Of a stretch of 64,000 nt of DNA, positions 35,636-46,622 are shown in pieces. Source of the DNA: Raphanus sativus (taxonomy: Eukaryota; Streptophyta; Magnoliopsida; Brassicales; Brassicaceae); assembly GCF_000801105.2 (NCBI RefSeq), contig NC_079515.1, positions 8,990,001-9,054,000 of the forward strand. The letters run 5' to 3'. The notes beneath the pieces were generated by a model, which saw only the letters and a program-made list of their open reading frames with translations, did no database searches and was not told where the DNA came from. Both the position numbers and the translations under genes were made by a program. Each line of letters opens with the position of its first letter. Positions within the stretch are counted from its first letter, which is position 1.

Positions 35636-37132
35636 TTAGATGTGCACAGAGCTTGGAACATAATTGTTCACAAGATTGTAAAGTCGTGAGTACGGAGATT
35701 CACTGAGATCCACTTTTCTGAAATGACCACTCTCCCCATCAATGATATATGCACTTGTGTTGCAACATGTGTCATAATCATCAAAAACCACAACGGTCTT
35801 ATTCTCCTCATCAATCAAGAAACTCCCAAACAGATCAGAACAACGAAAGATTTGCAACATTTCAACTTTGAAGAACTTGCTCCACGACACATAGTCAGGC
35901 TCAATCTTATCCGTATTAGATTCGGGTTAATTATGGGCTTCCAACTTAAAACCAATTGGCAATTAGTGGATTGGCCCTAACCCTTTATATATTACTTAAT
36001 TATTTCTCCAACTACCGATGTGGGACTTTATTCATCAACACTCCCCCTCACGCACATGCGTGGACAACTGTGGGAATACCATCCACGGAGTGGCCCAACA
36101 TCGGGGGCTCTTTTTAATTTAACTTTGATCCACAAGGATCGACGGCTCTGATACCATATTAGATTCGGGTTAATTATGGGCTTCCAACTTAAAACCAATT
36201 GGCAATTAGTGGATTGGCCCTAACCCTTTATATATTACTTAATTATTTCTCCAACTACCGATGTGGGACTTTATTCATCAACATAACCCAAACAGTAACC
36301 TCAGTATCACACCGGTATTTTAACAACAACGCAAGCTTCTCTTCTCTAACCGAAGATAGAGCCACATTGCATCCAAAAGGACCAGGACCATGCACATACC
36401 TCAAGTCAACTGGTGGAGGCAGACGCGGTCCAAACCTCTCTCTTGTAAAATCAAAACAGTGTAAGAAACCATCTCTTGATTCCTTATCATAAGCGTACCA
36501 ATAATTGTTTCCCTTCAAAGACAAGCCAGGTTTAGTATACTCTATTACATTGCTGTGAAAAGCTTCATCAGGAGTCTTCCATGAATCAGAACTCAAGTCG
36601 TAGATATCTATGTGGACAACGATATCATCGTCATCTTTGCTTAACCTAAAGATTTTGTGGCTACCACATGCTTTGTCGTATCCAAAAGCAAACATTTCAT
36701 AACAACGTTCCGTTTGGGTTTTGATCCATCTTCTTGTACCCCAATACGGGTTCCATACCAAAAGCCTACGTTTGATATTCCACATAGACACAGCAGTAAA
36801 CCGTTGCAATAAAAGACTCTATGCACCACTGCAAGATCTGAGTTTTCTCGTGTAACAAGTTTACCTTTACTGCTTGTCGACAGATCAAAGTTTTTGTTGC
36901 GAAAGTCAAAGAATTTGACGCTAATCAAATGATCTTTGTTATTCCCCGTGATCACAGTAACCTCATTTTCTCTTGCTGCTTTTTCAATATGTTTGTTGGC
37001 AAAAGTTTGATTTTTAGATAAAGTCTTCCAGTTTTTGCAAGTAGATCGTACTGCTCTAATAGATTTCACTGGAACCCTAGAGAGAATCTCCTCTAGCAAG
37101 TCCACTGGAAGATTGGTTATCATGGTCTGCAT
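35636..37132 (-). pseudogene. F-box/FBA gene copy 2, broken by a frameshift and a TRIM insertion
   Basis: It starts like its neighbours (MQTMITNLPVDLLEEILSRV at 37132). Compared with copy 1, one base is missing near 36790-36800 (after NGLLLCLC), which shifts the frame. The FBA domain then continues in a second frame (RRLLVWNPYWGTRRWI to CDTEVTVWV, down to about 36285). There a 370-bp TRIM is inserted. The end of the gene resumes after it (SWSKFFKVEMLQIF to NNYVPSSVHI, stop at 35636). A translated product would be at most a truncated F-box protein of 163 aa. Length without the insert matches copies 1 and 3. Confidence 0.92.
35914..36283 (-). mobile_element. TRIM (terminal-repeat retrotransposon in miniature) with identical 127-bp LTRs
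   Basis: Two direct 127-bp repeats (35914-36040 and 36157-36283) appear identical base for base. On the minus strand the LTR starts TGTTGATGAATAAAGTCC and contains TCCCACATCGG, a motif common in TRIM/Cassandra-type LTRs. The first LTR is followed by TGGTATCAGAGCC, the primer-binding site complementary to initiator tRNA-Met, and the second is preceded by the purine tract GAGGGGGAG. The interior is only 116 bp and non-coding, so movement depends on other elements. No clear target duplication flanks it. Confidence 0.92.
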
Positions 37133-38394
37133 ATTGTTTCAAGTGAAAACAAAGGTCGATGAACACAAATATGTTGTTTTCTTCCCAAGGGGCCGCCGAT
37201 GAATTGTGTTATTGAAGGCACATAAACCCTAACGAATGCTTATATATGTCTCAGATCAATATTAATTGGGCTTTTCGTATTTAGTGCCAGTGATAATGAT
37301 TATGGATGTTAGTTAGGCTTGTCCGTTTATGTTCGTTTACTAAACAGATTTTGATCAAAATAAACGGGCTGTGTGATTAACCCGTTTAAAATTCTTTTTT
37401 TCATAGGGAGGTAGAATTGTCGGTTATAGAATCGTCTTTGTAATATTCTCATCGTTGTAATAGTATAATTAATCGATAATAATCAATCTAGACTTAAAAA
37501 AAAATTCTTTTTTCTTCTTTAGTTAAAAGGATTTTTTATCTCGTTTTTTTCTGTAGAGATATTATTTGAATCTGAACAAACTATGATGATTAAACTAGAG
37601 GTGGGTGTTACGATTGAAATTCAGACAGTTTTTGTAATGGCCGGACTGTCCATATCTAATGGGCCATCCACACTTCTTTTGATCCAAGAGGCTCATCCTG
37701 TTCCAAAGGTTGATCTTTTAATTTTATAAAGGTTTACTGACTCTTCAATCAGAGCACATGACCTTTCCTTATGCTTTAGCATCACTATCGCGAATCACTT
37801 TTCAATAGGTCATCCATCCTTTCACTATTCTAGCCCAAGCACGATAAACTCTTGAGTTTTAAACGGGTGTGTGACGGAAAATGTAAGCGATGATTTAGGT
37901 AACCAAATCAATTCTCTTAAATCTTTCTAAACATATTCGGAATATGATTATGAAATTTCATTTAATAGATATATATATATCAATATATATATATATATAT
38001 TAATATTGTTTAAATTAAAATACATACCATATTAAAAATATATAAATAATTTGGTTTTTAAATTTAAGAAACTGTATTATACTTGAATTCAGAAAAATAA
38101 ATATCTTACATTTTCATACTGATTAAATCATTAAAATATGTTTTACATATGTTTATATATATATATATATATTTTAAAAAATATTTATAAAATATCTCGC
38201 TTTGCACATGGTGCAATTATTATCTAGTCTTGTATATTTTGGATATTGTTTGGATATTAAATCTTAATATAAGTAATTATATAAATTTTATTCAGATATC
38301 CGAAATACTTGAATTCTGATGGAGTTTGGTTCTAATTCTTTAGATACCAAAGTTTTGAATCTATTCAGATATTTAATCAGTTTGGTTGATATTT
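37133..38394. other. Spacer with worn repeats
   Basis: Promoter side of F-box copy 2, then AT-rich sequence, a TA run at about 37968-38000, and from 38250 a TTTGGATATT-rich repeat which resumes after the retroposon at 39425. No gene. Confidence 0.4.
38202..38227 (+). mobile_element. Possible Helitron 3' end
   Basis: TTGCACATGGTGCAA forms a hairpin followed by TTATTAT and CTAG, then T. It fits a Helitron 3' end but no 5' partner is evident. Confidence 0.35.
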
Positions 38395-38408
38395 AACCAA
38401 TTTGGATT

Positions 38409-39410
38409 TTTTTTTAACATTTTATTTTATTGAATCTAATTTAACATATTACATCAAAAACAAATGACTAAAGGATAAAGAGAAACTAATGGTTTTTCCA
38501 CACCGAAAACCGGCGAGCACAAACATCACAGCCACATAGCCATCACAAACTGGTCTTGTTTCAAGTTAAGGTAGATTAGGTGTTCCCGATCCCACAATAG
38601 CAGACGGACTTCCAATACCTTTAGCGAAAACATGACAATAATTCTCATCGTCTAAATAAGTCTTCTTCTTCATTGTCTTTTGTCCATATTAGCTTCAACT
38701 AAAATACAGAACAAACTTGAAATGCAAAATAAAAATCAGATGGATAATATGGATTGATCGTTCAGATCCATTCTAATTTCTCACTGCTGTAAAAGCACAG
38801 ACCCGAAAGAGACAATTAAAGACCAAAATAATCCCAAATTGAAACTAGATCCAATTTCTCACAAGAGAAAAAAGACGAAAACACTAGAATACTAATACGT
38901 AACTTTTCATAAGGACAAAAACCAATACGTAAACTAAAGTCGGTGCACTAGTCAAAAGCGAACCGTTGCTAAAAGACAAACGCTTCAATATCACTGCTAT
39001 AAAGAGACCAACACCTCAAACTAGGCCATACGAATCAACCAAACCCTTAGATCCGCCTTGAATCCTTGTACAAAGGTCACAGAAAAAAGTGAGCCACCCA
39101 CATCATCGGAAGTGATAGAGACAAGGGCTATCATGAAACCAAACCACAAAACACTGAGATCCGAAAAAGTAAGTGAATAAGCTAGAGATGAAGAAAGAAG
39201 AAGAGCTTCTCCAGTGCCGGCGAGAACAGCCAGTCACCGGAAAAACTGCAAGAAAAAAGTTGGAAGGCGGCTGGGAAAGTTTATTGGCACTTAGGTTATG
39301 TGATTGTTATTTTGGCGTAGTTGAATGCTCATGGATCTCAAAACATTGATTCAAAACTAAGGCAATAAGACTATATGTCTTAGAAACTGCATGGAAAATG
39401 CTGAGTTTTG
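38409..39410 (-). mobile_element. Sadhu-like non-coding retroposon (about 1.0 kb)
   Basis: A 14-bp target duplication AACCAATTTGGATT flanks the insert at 38395-38408 and 39411-39424. On the minus strand the insert ends in AATAAAATAAAATG followed by an A run, that is, a polyadenylation signal and tail. No long frame exists. The GCCGGTTTTCGGTGTGGAAA and CCGGTGACTGGCTG words recall Arabidopsis Sadhu retroposons, which are of similar size; the family name is from memory and less certain than the retroposition itself. Confidence 0.75.
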
Positions 39411-39424
39411 AACCAATTTGGATT

Positions 39425-40114
39425 ATGTACGATTTTTTTGGACTGGATTCAGTTTGGATTCGTTCTTTTTTTGCCAGTCCTAATCCAAACTGAATAACCA
39501 GTGGAATCAGACCCGCAGGCCTAAGCAAACTCATGTCCTAGATTGTTCTTGCGATACCCTGCAATATTTACTCAAGGCCAAGTTCTTAGAATGTAATTTG
39601 GTTATGTTTCTTGATAAAAAAAATACAGATTCTTTACAGGGGTTGGCTGTTAAATACACCTTGGGAAAGTGAAAACTGAACAAGAACTTAATACACAGTG
39701 GACTCTAATAACCTATTTTAAGCATTTCCAGGTCATATGCACCGAATCTGAAAATTTTGGAAACTTTAAACATTAAAAAGCCTTTTTAAGTTTTTTAAAT
39801 ATAATTTAGAGATATATTTTTATGTAAAAAGCCTACAAAATTTTTGTGTGCCAATGCCAGTGTTTCATTGGATTTAGCCCAAATCCGGCCATGATTCATA
39901 TGCCATTAACTAAAAACATATAATGAATATGTTAAAGTCGAGACTGAGATGTTATATGAAAAAGGAATCGAGTTTGAAGAGAGTATAGAGTTTGAAAAGA
40001 GTGGAGTTTGAAGAGAGTAGGAGAAGTCATGATCATATAAAAAATAAAAGAGAGGTGAGTTACAGCTTGTTATTTAAAATTGTTTGAAAGAACATGTAAA
40101 TGTGATCTGTTAGC
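39425..40114. other. Continuation of worn repeat, then 3' flank of F-box copy 3
   Basis: Repeat sequence to about 39530, then duplicated F-box 3' flank (see 33900-34080). No gene. Confidence 0.4.
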
Positions 40115-41218
40115 TTAGATTTGAACAGAGCTTGGAACATAATTGCTCACAATAATGTAAAGTTGTGAGTGTGGAGATCTTAAGCCCTCCACTTCTCTTA
40201 AATGACCACTCTCCCCATCAATGATGCATGTTTTATTGTAAGAGGTATGGCCATCATCAAAGACCACAACGGTCTTCTCCTCCTCGTCAAGCAAGAAACT
40301 CCCAAACAGGAAACCACAATCGAGTTTCAACCTTTCAACTTTGAAGAACATGCTCCAGGACACAGCGTCAGGCTCAATCTTATTAGTAACCCAAACAGGA
40401 ATCTCAAATATATCCCAGGGCTCTAATAACACTGCAAGCTTATCTTCTTTAATCAAAGATAGAGATTCATTGAATCCATAACTCCACTTAAATGGTAGAG
40501 GCAGAAGCGGTCCAAACCTTTCTCTAGTAAAATCAAAACAGTGTAAGAAACCATCTTCTAACTCGACATACCAGTAAGTGTTTCCCTTCAAAGACAAGCC
40601 AGGTTTAATACACTCAAATATATTGGTGTCAAAAGTGGCATCAAGAATCCTCCATGAATCAGAACTCCAATCGTAGATGTCCATGTGGATGAAGAGATCA
40701 TCATCATATTTGCTTAACCTAAGAATTTTGTGGGTACGAGATGATTTGTCGTATCCAAAAGCAAACATCTCACCCGAACGTTTTGTTGGGGATTTGATCC
40801 ATCTTGTTTTACCCCAATATGGGTTCCAAACCAAAAGCCTAAGTTTGACGTTTCCCAATACACATAGCAGTAAACCATTGCAATAAAAGATATCACGTAC
40901 AAAGACTCCTGAATCTGAGTTTTGTTGGGTAATAAGTATACCGTTGCTTTTTGTGGATGGACCAAAGGTTTTGTTGTGAAAGTCATAGAATTTGACGTTG
41001 ATCAAATCATAGTTGGCATCCCCAGTGATCACAAGAACCTCCTTTTCTTGTTGTGATGCTGTTGCTTTTTCAATATGTTTATTGGCAAATCTCTGATCCT
41101 TAGTTAAGACGTTCCAGTTTTTGCAAGTAGATCGTACTTTACTTATTGATTTCACCGGAACCCTAGAGAGAATCTCCTCTAGCAAGTCTTTGGGAAGATT
41201 GGATATCATCGTCTTCAT
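40115..41218 (-). CDS. F-box protein with FBA domain, copy 3 (intact)
   Basis: Single-exon 367-aa frame and probable SCF substrate receptor. The F-box (SNLPKDLLEEILSRVPVKSI) is near the N-terminus, followed by an FBA domain with LLVWNPYWGKTRWIKSPT, MFAFGYDKSSRTHKIL and a C-terminus VVVFDDGHTSYNKTCIIDGE to NYVPSSVQI. From the 5' UTR to codon about 190 it differs from copy 1 at only about eight sites plus one 9-bp indel, while the rest is only moderately similar. Upstream, AAACCCTAA and GGCCCA words mark the likely promoter. Confidence 0.9.
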   Translation of the reverse strand: MKTMISNLPKDLLEEILSRVPVKSISKVRSTCKNWNVLTKDQRFANKHIEKATASQQEKEVLVITGDANYDLINVKFYDFHNKTFGPSTKSNGILITQQNSDSGVFVRDIFYCNGLLLCVLGNVKLRLLVWNPYWGKTRWIKSPTKRSGEMFAFGYDKSSRTHKILRLSKYDDDLFIHMDIYDWSSDSWRILDATFDTNIFECIKPGLSLKGNTYWYVELEDGFLHCFDFTRERFGPLLPLPFKWSYGFNESLSLIKEDKLAVLLEPWDIFEIPVWVTNKIEPDAVSWSMFFKVERLKLDCGFLFGSFLLDEEEKTVVVFDDGHTSYNKTCIIDGESGHLREVEGLRSPHSQLYIIVSNYVPSSVQI

Positions 41219-41566
41219 ATTGTTTCAAGCTCCAAACAAAGATCGATGAACAAAAAAAGTTTAGATATCTTTGAAGACTCTTTTCTTTTTTCTTCTGTAG
41301 GTGCTTTTTTTCTTCCCTAGATTCTGTCGATATTTAAGGCACTGAAACCCTAATGCCTAATGAATGTTACCGTCTCATAACTCCAAGGAAGACCACTGTT
41401 AATGGGCCTTTTTATTCAGTGGCCCAATGAAATGATTAAATGGATAGTTTTACTTAAGATAATACAACTTATCGTGAGCATGTGATTTCTGACGTAGAGC
41501 ATGTGGTGTTCAAAAAGAAGGAGAACCCTTTTGTTCGATATTATAGTAGATAACTGAGTTTTATTA

Positions 41567-41838
41567 ATGGGCCTTATTTATGCCAATTGATAGCTTTTAT
41601 TGGGCCAGCCGAAAGGCTATATATACACGATTTAGGCATTTGGCAGTTGGAAACAAGCAAGAAGTAGAGAAGCGGGAAACACAGAGAATCGGTTTACTTC
41701 TTCTTCTTCTCGGGCGACTGCGACTGTGCAATGCGCATTTCTGAAGCGCGGATAGAGATTGTAGCTATCGATTATTCTTCAAGGTATATCGAGTAACATC
41801 ATCTTTGTGTTTCTTTTTCCTTGAAATCGATTGTAACC
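41567..41838 (+). repeat. Distal copy of a duplicated promoter/first-exon block
   Basis: Contains TTATTGGGCCAGCCGAAAGG, a TATA box (CTATATATACACG, near 41612), a leader with AGCGGGAAACACAGAGAATC, ATTTCTGAAGCGCGGATAG and a donor-like AAG|GTATATCG at 41783/41784. The same order occurs at 41964-42031 and 43208-43415 around a Helitron. It can serve as an upstream alternative promoter and first exon for the H15 gene. Confidence 0.75.
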
Positions 41839-41963
41839 TCCTTGTTGTAACCTTGGAAGAAAATGGAACTGAGAAACCGATTAACTTGTTGGAATTATTG
41901 ATGGTACGTGACCTGACACGCATAAGCCATTGAGTGAGGAATAGGCGGAATGGCTTTATATTA

Positions 41964-42031
41964 ATGGGCCTATTTAGGCTTATTAATACCTTTTATTGGG
42001 CCAGCCGAAAGGCTATATTTATATATATATA
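41964..42031 (+). promoter_or_regulatory. Proximal promoter copy, cut by a Helitron just after its TATA box
   Basis: Includes ATGGGCC, TTATTGGGCCAGCCGAAAGG (site II-like) and the TATA-rich CTATATTTATATATATAT. In the distal copy the leader follows within about 50 bases; here it lies 1.18 kb away because of the insertion. Confidence 0.7.
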
Positions 42032-43207
42032 CTAGATTTTGACCCGCGCTTTCAAAGCGCGGGTTTATTTTCCTTTATTTTTTCTAAATTGACAAATATT
42101 TAGTAAATGCCATATTTTCATATATTTGTTTTTTTATAAAAGACTTGAACTTTTTATCTTTTTTTATCGTGTTTCATTTTAAATGAGTATAGGCCTGAGT
42201 AAAATATTCGGATCCGAATAAACAATCCGAAACCGACCCGAAAATCAGGATCCCGAATCCGATTAGACCCGGGGTAGATATTCGAATGAGTTCTAAATTG
42301 CTGTATCCGAAGAACCGGTCCCAAATCCGCCTCGAACCGAGAACCGAATGAATATCCAACGATATCCGAAATGTGAATATATATCTTAAAATATATGTTT
42401 TAATTATATTTATAATTTTTAATATTTTTAAATTAATATTATAAGTTAACCATATTATTTATTTTCGGTACTTTTGAGTATTTTTGGGTAAAATATGATA
42501 GTTTGGATAAAAGTTTACCCAAAAAACTGTATAGAATGGATATTTTTGGTTACTTTTGGTTACTTTTGAGTAATTTGGATACAAAAATTTGAACCCAATC
42601 GGATACTTTGGTTACTTTGAGTAAAATAACCGAACCCGCTTTAGATACTTTGGTTATCTGGTTATTTTTCAGATTCTTATGCATGAGAACCGAATCCACC
42701 CGGACCCAGAAAGATCCGACTCGAATCCGACTCGAAATTTTATAATACTCCAATGGGATTTAATTTCAAAACCCAAAAAACCCTATACTCGAAAGAACCG
42801 ATCCGTACCCGAATGGTATAACCTCTGATAAATTAATTTTATGTGGTTAATTTTTTAAATAAAAAATTATATACTTTTAATAAAGATTTATAATTTTCAA
42901 TAAAAAATTCAAATTTTTTTATGAATGCTTAAATTATGTTAAAAAAAGAAAAAACATAATAATTAAGTAATTAATTTTTGTTCTCTACACACAATATTAA
43001 GAATGATAAAAAGAAAAGGGCAGTGGGCTGATTTCTTAATCGGTCCAAGAAAGATCTAATATGGCAGTGGGCTGGATAAGAAAAAATGACCCAATATAGA
43101 TGTATTATTAATATTACTTAATTGTCCTTAATGAAATATGCAATGTTTATTAAGAAATGGGTATTTTTAGTAAAAATCACAATAGGATCCTGCTTTAATA
43201 GTATAGA
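42032..43207 (-). mobile_element. Complete non-autonomous Helitron (1,176 bp) in a promoter
   Basis: On the minus strand the 5' end is TCTATACTATTAAAGCAGGA, preceded by A. The 3' end is CCCGCGCTTTGAAAGCGCGGG, then TCAAAAT and CTAG, followed by T. Both ends match the Helitron rule, so the boundaries are exact. The interior carries CCGAACC-type repeats (42190-42830) and no Rep/helicase frame. Confidence 0.88.
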
Positions 43208-43362
43208 TATATGCGGTTTTGCTTCTGGCAGTTGGAAAAGCGGGAAACACAGAGAATCGGTTTCTTTCTTCTTCTCCGACGAATCGCTCTCTTCTCCGGC
43301 GACTGCGATTGTGCATTTCTGAAGCGCGGATAGAGATTATAGCTATCGATTATTCTTCCAAG
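43208..43362 (+). other. Proximal non-coding first exon region of the H15 gene
   Basis: Leader sequence homologous to 41640-41783, ending in the donor AAG|GTATATCG at 43362/43363. A 5'-UTR intron of 147 bp then runs to the acceptor TTTCAG at 43509, six bases before the ATG. The intron contains AAACCCTAA (telobox). Confidence 0.65.
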
Positions 43363-43514
43363 GTATATCGCGTAACATCATCTTTGTGCTTCTTTCTCCT
43401 TGAAAATCGATTGGGTTGAACGATCGAACATTTATCTTGTTGTGAAGTTTTTTTTGATTCAATCGATTCAAAACCCTAATATCGTGCCCCAAACTCTTCT
43501 CTGTTTCAGTGGCC

Positions 43515-45727
43515 ATGGATCCTGCAGCAAATAGTTCTTCCGAAGATAGTTCCTCTGAGTTTGTGGCATCGATCTTTGATTTATGTATTTGTTTATTTTT
43601 GATAAGATTCTTTACTTCTTTTCTTTTATTGTTCCTTTCAGGAACAGGCATGTAACTGACACGGTTCGCGAGGCTATACTCACGATCAACGGTGGAAACG
43701 GTGTTGACATTGATGGCATTTACGATTTTGTCAAGGTTAATTAATATGATCTGATGAGAGTTAGAGACGCTAGTTAATTAGTTTCGAATTTGATTCAGAA
43801 AAGAGTTAAAATTTGATGAGAGTGTGTGAGACGATCATTGACATTCTTGTTGGTTTGATAAAATTTCAGGATAAATTCCCTCTAGCGGAATGTGACAGGA
43901 ACCTGTTGGAAATCGAGCTCAACGACCGTGCTTATCACAACGAACTAGAGAAGGTAACCCACTTATATTAAAACTTGTTGTTCATTATGATGCTAGAGTT
44001 GAGATATGTACATATTATTATTATACATCATTTGTTGGAATGAAAATAAAAAAAAAGATATTGAAAATGCAGGTAGATGATACCCGCTACAAAGTCGTCA
44101 ACGTTACTTCAGAAAATACACATGAGACAACAGAGACCAAGTCAAAATCAGTTGGAGACTCTGATATTCATAAAGATCCTGCAACTAGTGCCTCTGATTA
44201 CGCTTTACCCTATGGGTCTGTTGTGATATATTTTGATAAAATCTTATAATTTTTATTATGATTTGATATTCGATATCTTTATTTTATTGTATTTTGACCT
44301 GTTCTTTCGCAACTTTTTCAGGGATATGCCTGAGGCCATCGTTACTGAGGCTATATCAACAATGGATTATGGAGTCGGTGTTCATATTGACGAGATTTAC
44401 CAATATATTGAGGTTAATATATATATATAGATAGGACCATCTCACCATAATTAGTCAAAAAAGAAGAGTTATTTATTTGGATCAGTCCTAAGTCTTGAAA
44501 ATTATTCTTGTGGTTGATAAATTGCAGAATAGGTACATAATACCGACGGATTACATGAAGATGTTGGAAGACGAGCTGAACAAACGTGTTTCTGAAAATG
44601 AACTAGAGAAGGTAAACCTAGTTTGTTCATTTTAAGTAGGAATCTGTTTGTATTGGAACTTGTTTCCTGCGATACGTATATATATATATTTGTTTGATTA
44701 TTAAAAAAAAAAACTTGCAAATGGTAGGGAGAATACGGCTACAGGATCGTCGTGGATGTTACTTCAGAAAATATGGATGAGTCCCAGTCACAAGCTGTTG
44801 CAGTGGATGATCAGAAAGATCCTGCAAAGAGTTCTTCCTCTTCTTCAGATGCCTCTGCTTCCTCTGGGTTTGTGACATTTTGGAATCTTATAATATGTTA
44901 AAATTGATCTCTGTATTGTATATTGACAGATTATTTCCACTTTTTACTTTTTTTTCTGTCAGGAATACGCCTCTTTATGACCCCGTTATTGAGGCTATAT
45001 CAACAATCAATGATGGAAATGGTGTTGATATTGATGGAATTCTCGAGTTTATCCAGGTTAATAGGAAGCTCTCTCTTGTCTCTATAATTATCTGTTTCCA
45101 TGGTTTTGATCTGAGTTGAGACAATGATTGCACTTGGGTTTGCTTACCATCATCATCATTGCTGCACCTCAGTCAAAACTGTTTTGGTGGTTGATAAATT
45201 GCAGGCAAAGTATCGAAGGACTTTTTCGCCAAATTATAGGAAGAACTTGGAAGGAGGGCTGAAAAGACGTGTTTCTCAATGCATACTAGAGAAGGTACCA
45301 CCTTTGGTTTTGTTTATTTAACAAGTATCTTCTATAGTATTAAAAAAAAAACTTGTTCATAGTGATGCTTGAATCGTATTGTACATTATTTTGTTTGATT
45401 AAAAAAGAATTACAAAAACTTGCAAATGCAGGTAGAAACCCACTACAAGATCCTCGATATTACTCCTGAGAAACTAGGTGAGATAAGTGAGGCAGCAGCA
45501 AAGGCACTTGCAGTGTCTGATCAGAAAGATTTAGAAGCGAAAGAGGCATCCGAAGCTGCAGATAGGGCCAAAAAGGTGTTAGAAGAAAACGAACTTGTTT
45601 TGCAGGTGGCCAGAGAAACACTTGGCCGATGTAATGTCTTCCACCTACCTAACTTAAGCTCTTCATTATCAAATTCATAATCATCATCATTCGCCCTTTT
45701 TTGCTTGCAGATACCAGAGGCGACTAG
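43515..45727 (+). CDS. Protein with three tandem linker-histone-like (GH1/H15) modules and an acidic helical tail
   Basis: Eleven coding exons join to 359 aa: 43515-43558, 43642-43735, 43870-43953, 44073-44215, 44322-44412, 44528-44611, 44728-44867, 44963-45056, 45205-45294, 45432-45630, 45711-45727. Each module is three exons with the same phases: a helical part (VREAILTINGGNGVDIDGIY; VTEAISTMDYGVGVHIDEIY; VIEAISTINDGNGVDIDGIL), a second part (LNDRAYHNELEK; LNKRVSENELEK; LKRRVSQCILEK), and a TRYKVV/YGYRIV/THYKIL strand with a serine-rich linker. This order resembles the winged helix of linker histone H1. The last exon adds ISEAAAKALAVSDQKDLEAK and more, a likely coiled coil like that of SMH/TRB proteins. 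DNA or chromatin binding is inferred. It lacks the lysine-rich H1 tail. Confidence 0.75.
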
Positions 45728-46622
45728 GTTTCCCTGCCCTAAAAGCTCTACATTCTGGTCTGGTTCTTTGATAGTTTGGGTTTTGAGTTGCACATATGTG
45801 CTTTCATTGACTAAAACTTTGTCACTTTATGTTTAGCTTTTGAGGTCAAACGTTTCTGGTTGTACGTACATAAATAACGTTTCTAGTACTACTGTTCTTT
45901 TGAACGAATCCCTTTCAAGGAAATCAGTTCAACTTGTGCTATACGTACTCATGAGTCATGATACAACGCTTTTACAAACACAAATTTTAATTAAAGTTTG
46001 TTTGAATATTTGATCTTAACAAAAAAAAGTTCGGCTATCTAAATATAGCTAAATCAGATTTATATACTTTAATATATTAGCTATTTATAAATTTAACATT
46101 CAGAAAATATCCAAAATGTATAAAATATTTTGAAGTTGTATAAATATTTCGAATATAAATAGTCAAAAATAAATATTTAAAATAAGTAAATAATAATTCA
46201 AATATCAAAAATATTTAAAATATATGTTGATTTACCATCCAAATATTCAAATCAAACCAATTTCTATTTTTAAGTTAAGTTTTGGTATTTTGACATAAAT
46301 TATTCAAAACTATATGATATTTATTATTCTAATTTTTAGATTTTGAGAAATTTTAAAGTATATATAAATTTTAAATTTTCAAAAATCATTTAAATGGGTT
46401 ATCCGAATTTTTATAATAATTTTTTTTAATTTTGATATTTACCAAAGGTCTGATTTTTTATTAAGAAAAGCTCTGTTCTTTCTTTTTTTTTTTTGGAAAG
46501 CCGTGTTCTCTAGTGTGTATGTTCTTCATGGTTGATTTGAGTGGCAATGAATGTGGGAAACAGTAGATAAAAGGGATAGCTTTTCTTCTTCTAATTTAGA
46601 TCCACTCTCTTCTTTGTGAATA
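45728..46622. other. Spacer between the H15 and PPR genes
   Basis: The first 200 bases are probable 3' UTR of the H15 gene. Bases 46020-46420 are AT-rich repeat of the CCAAATATTC type seen elsewhere. The last 100 bases are the PPR promoter and leader. Confidence 0.45.
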
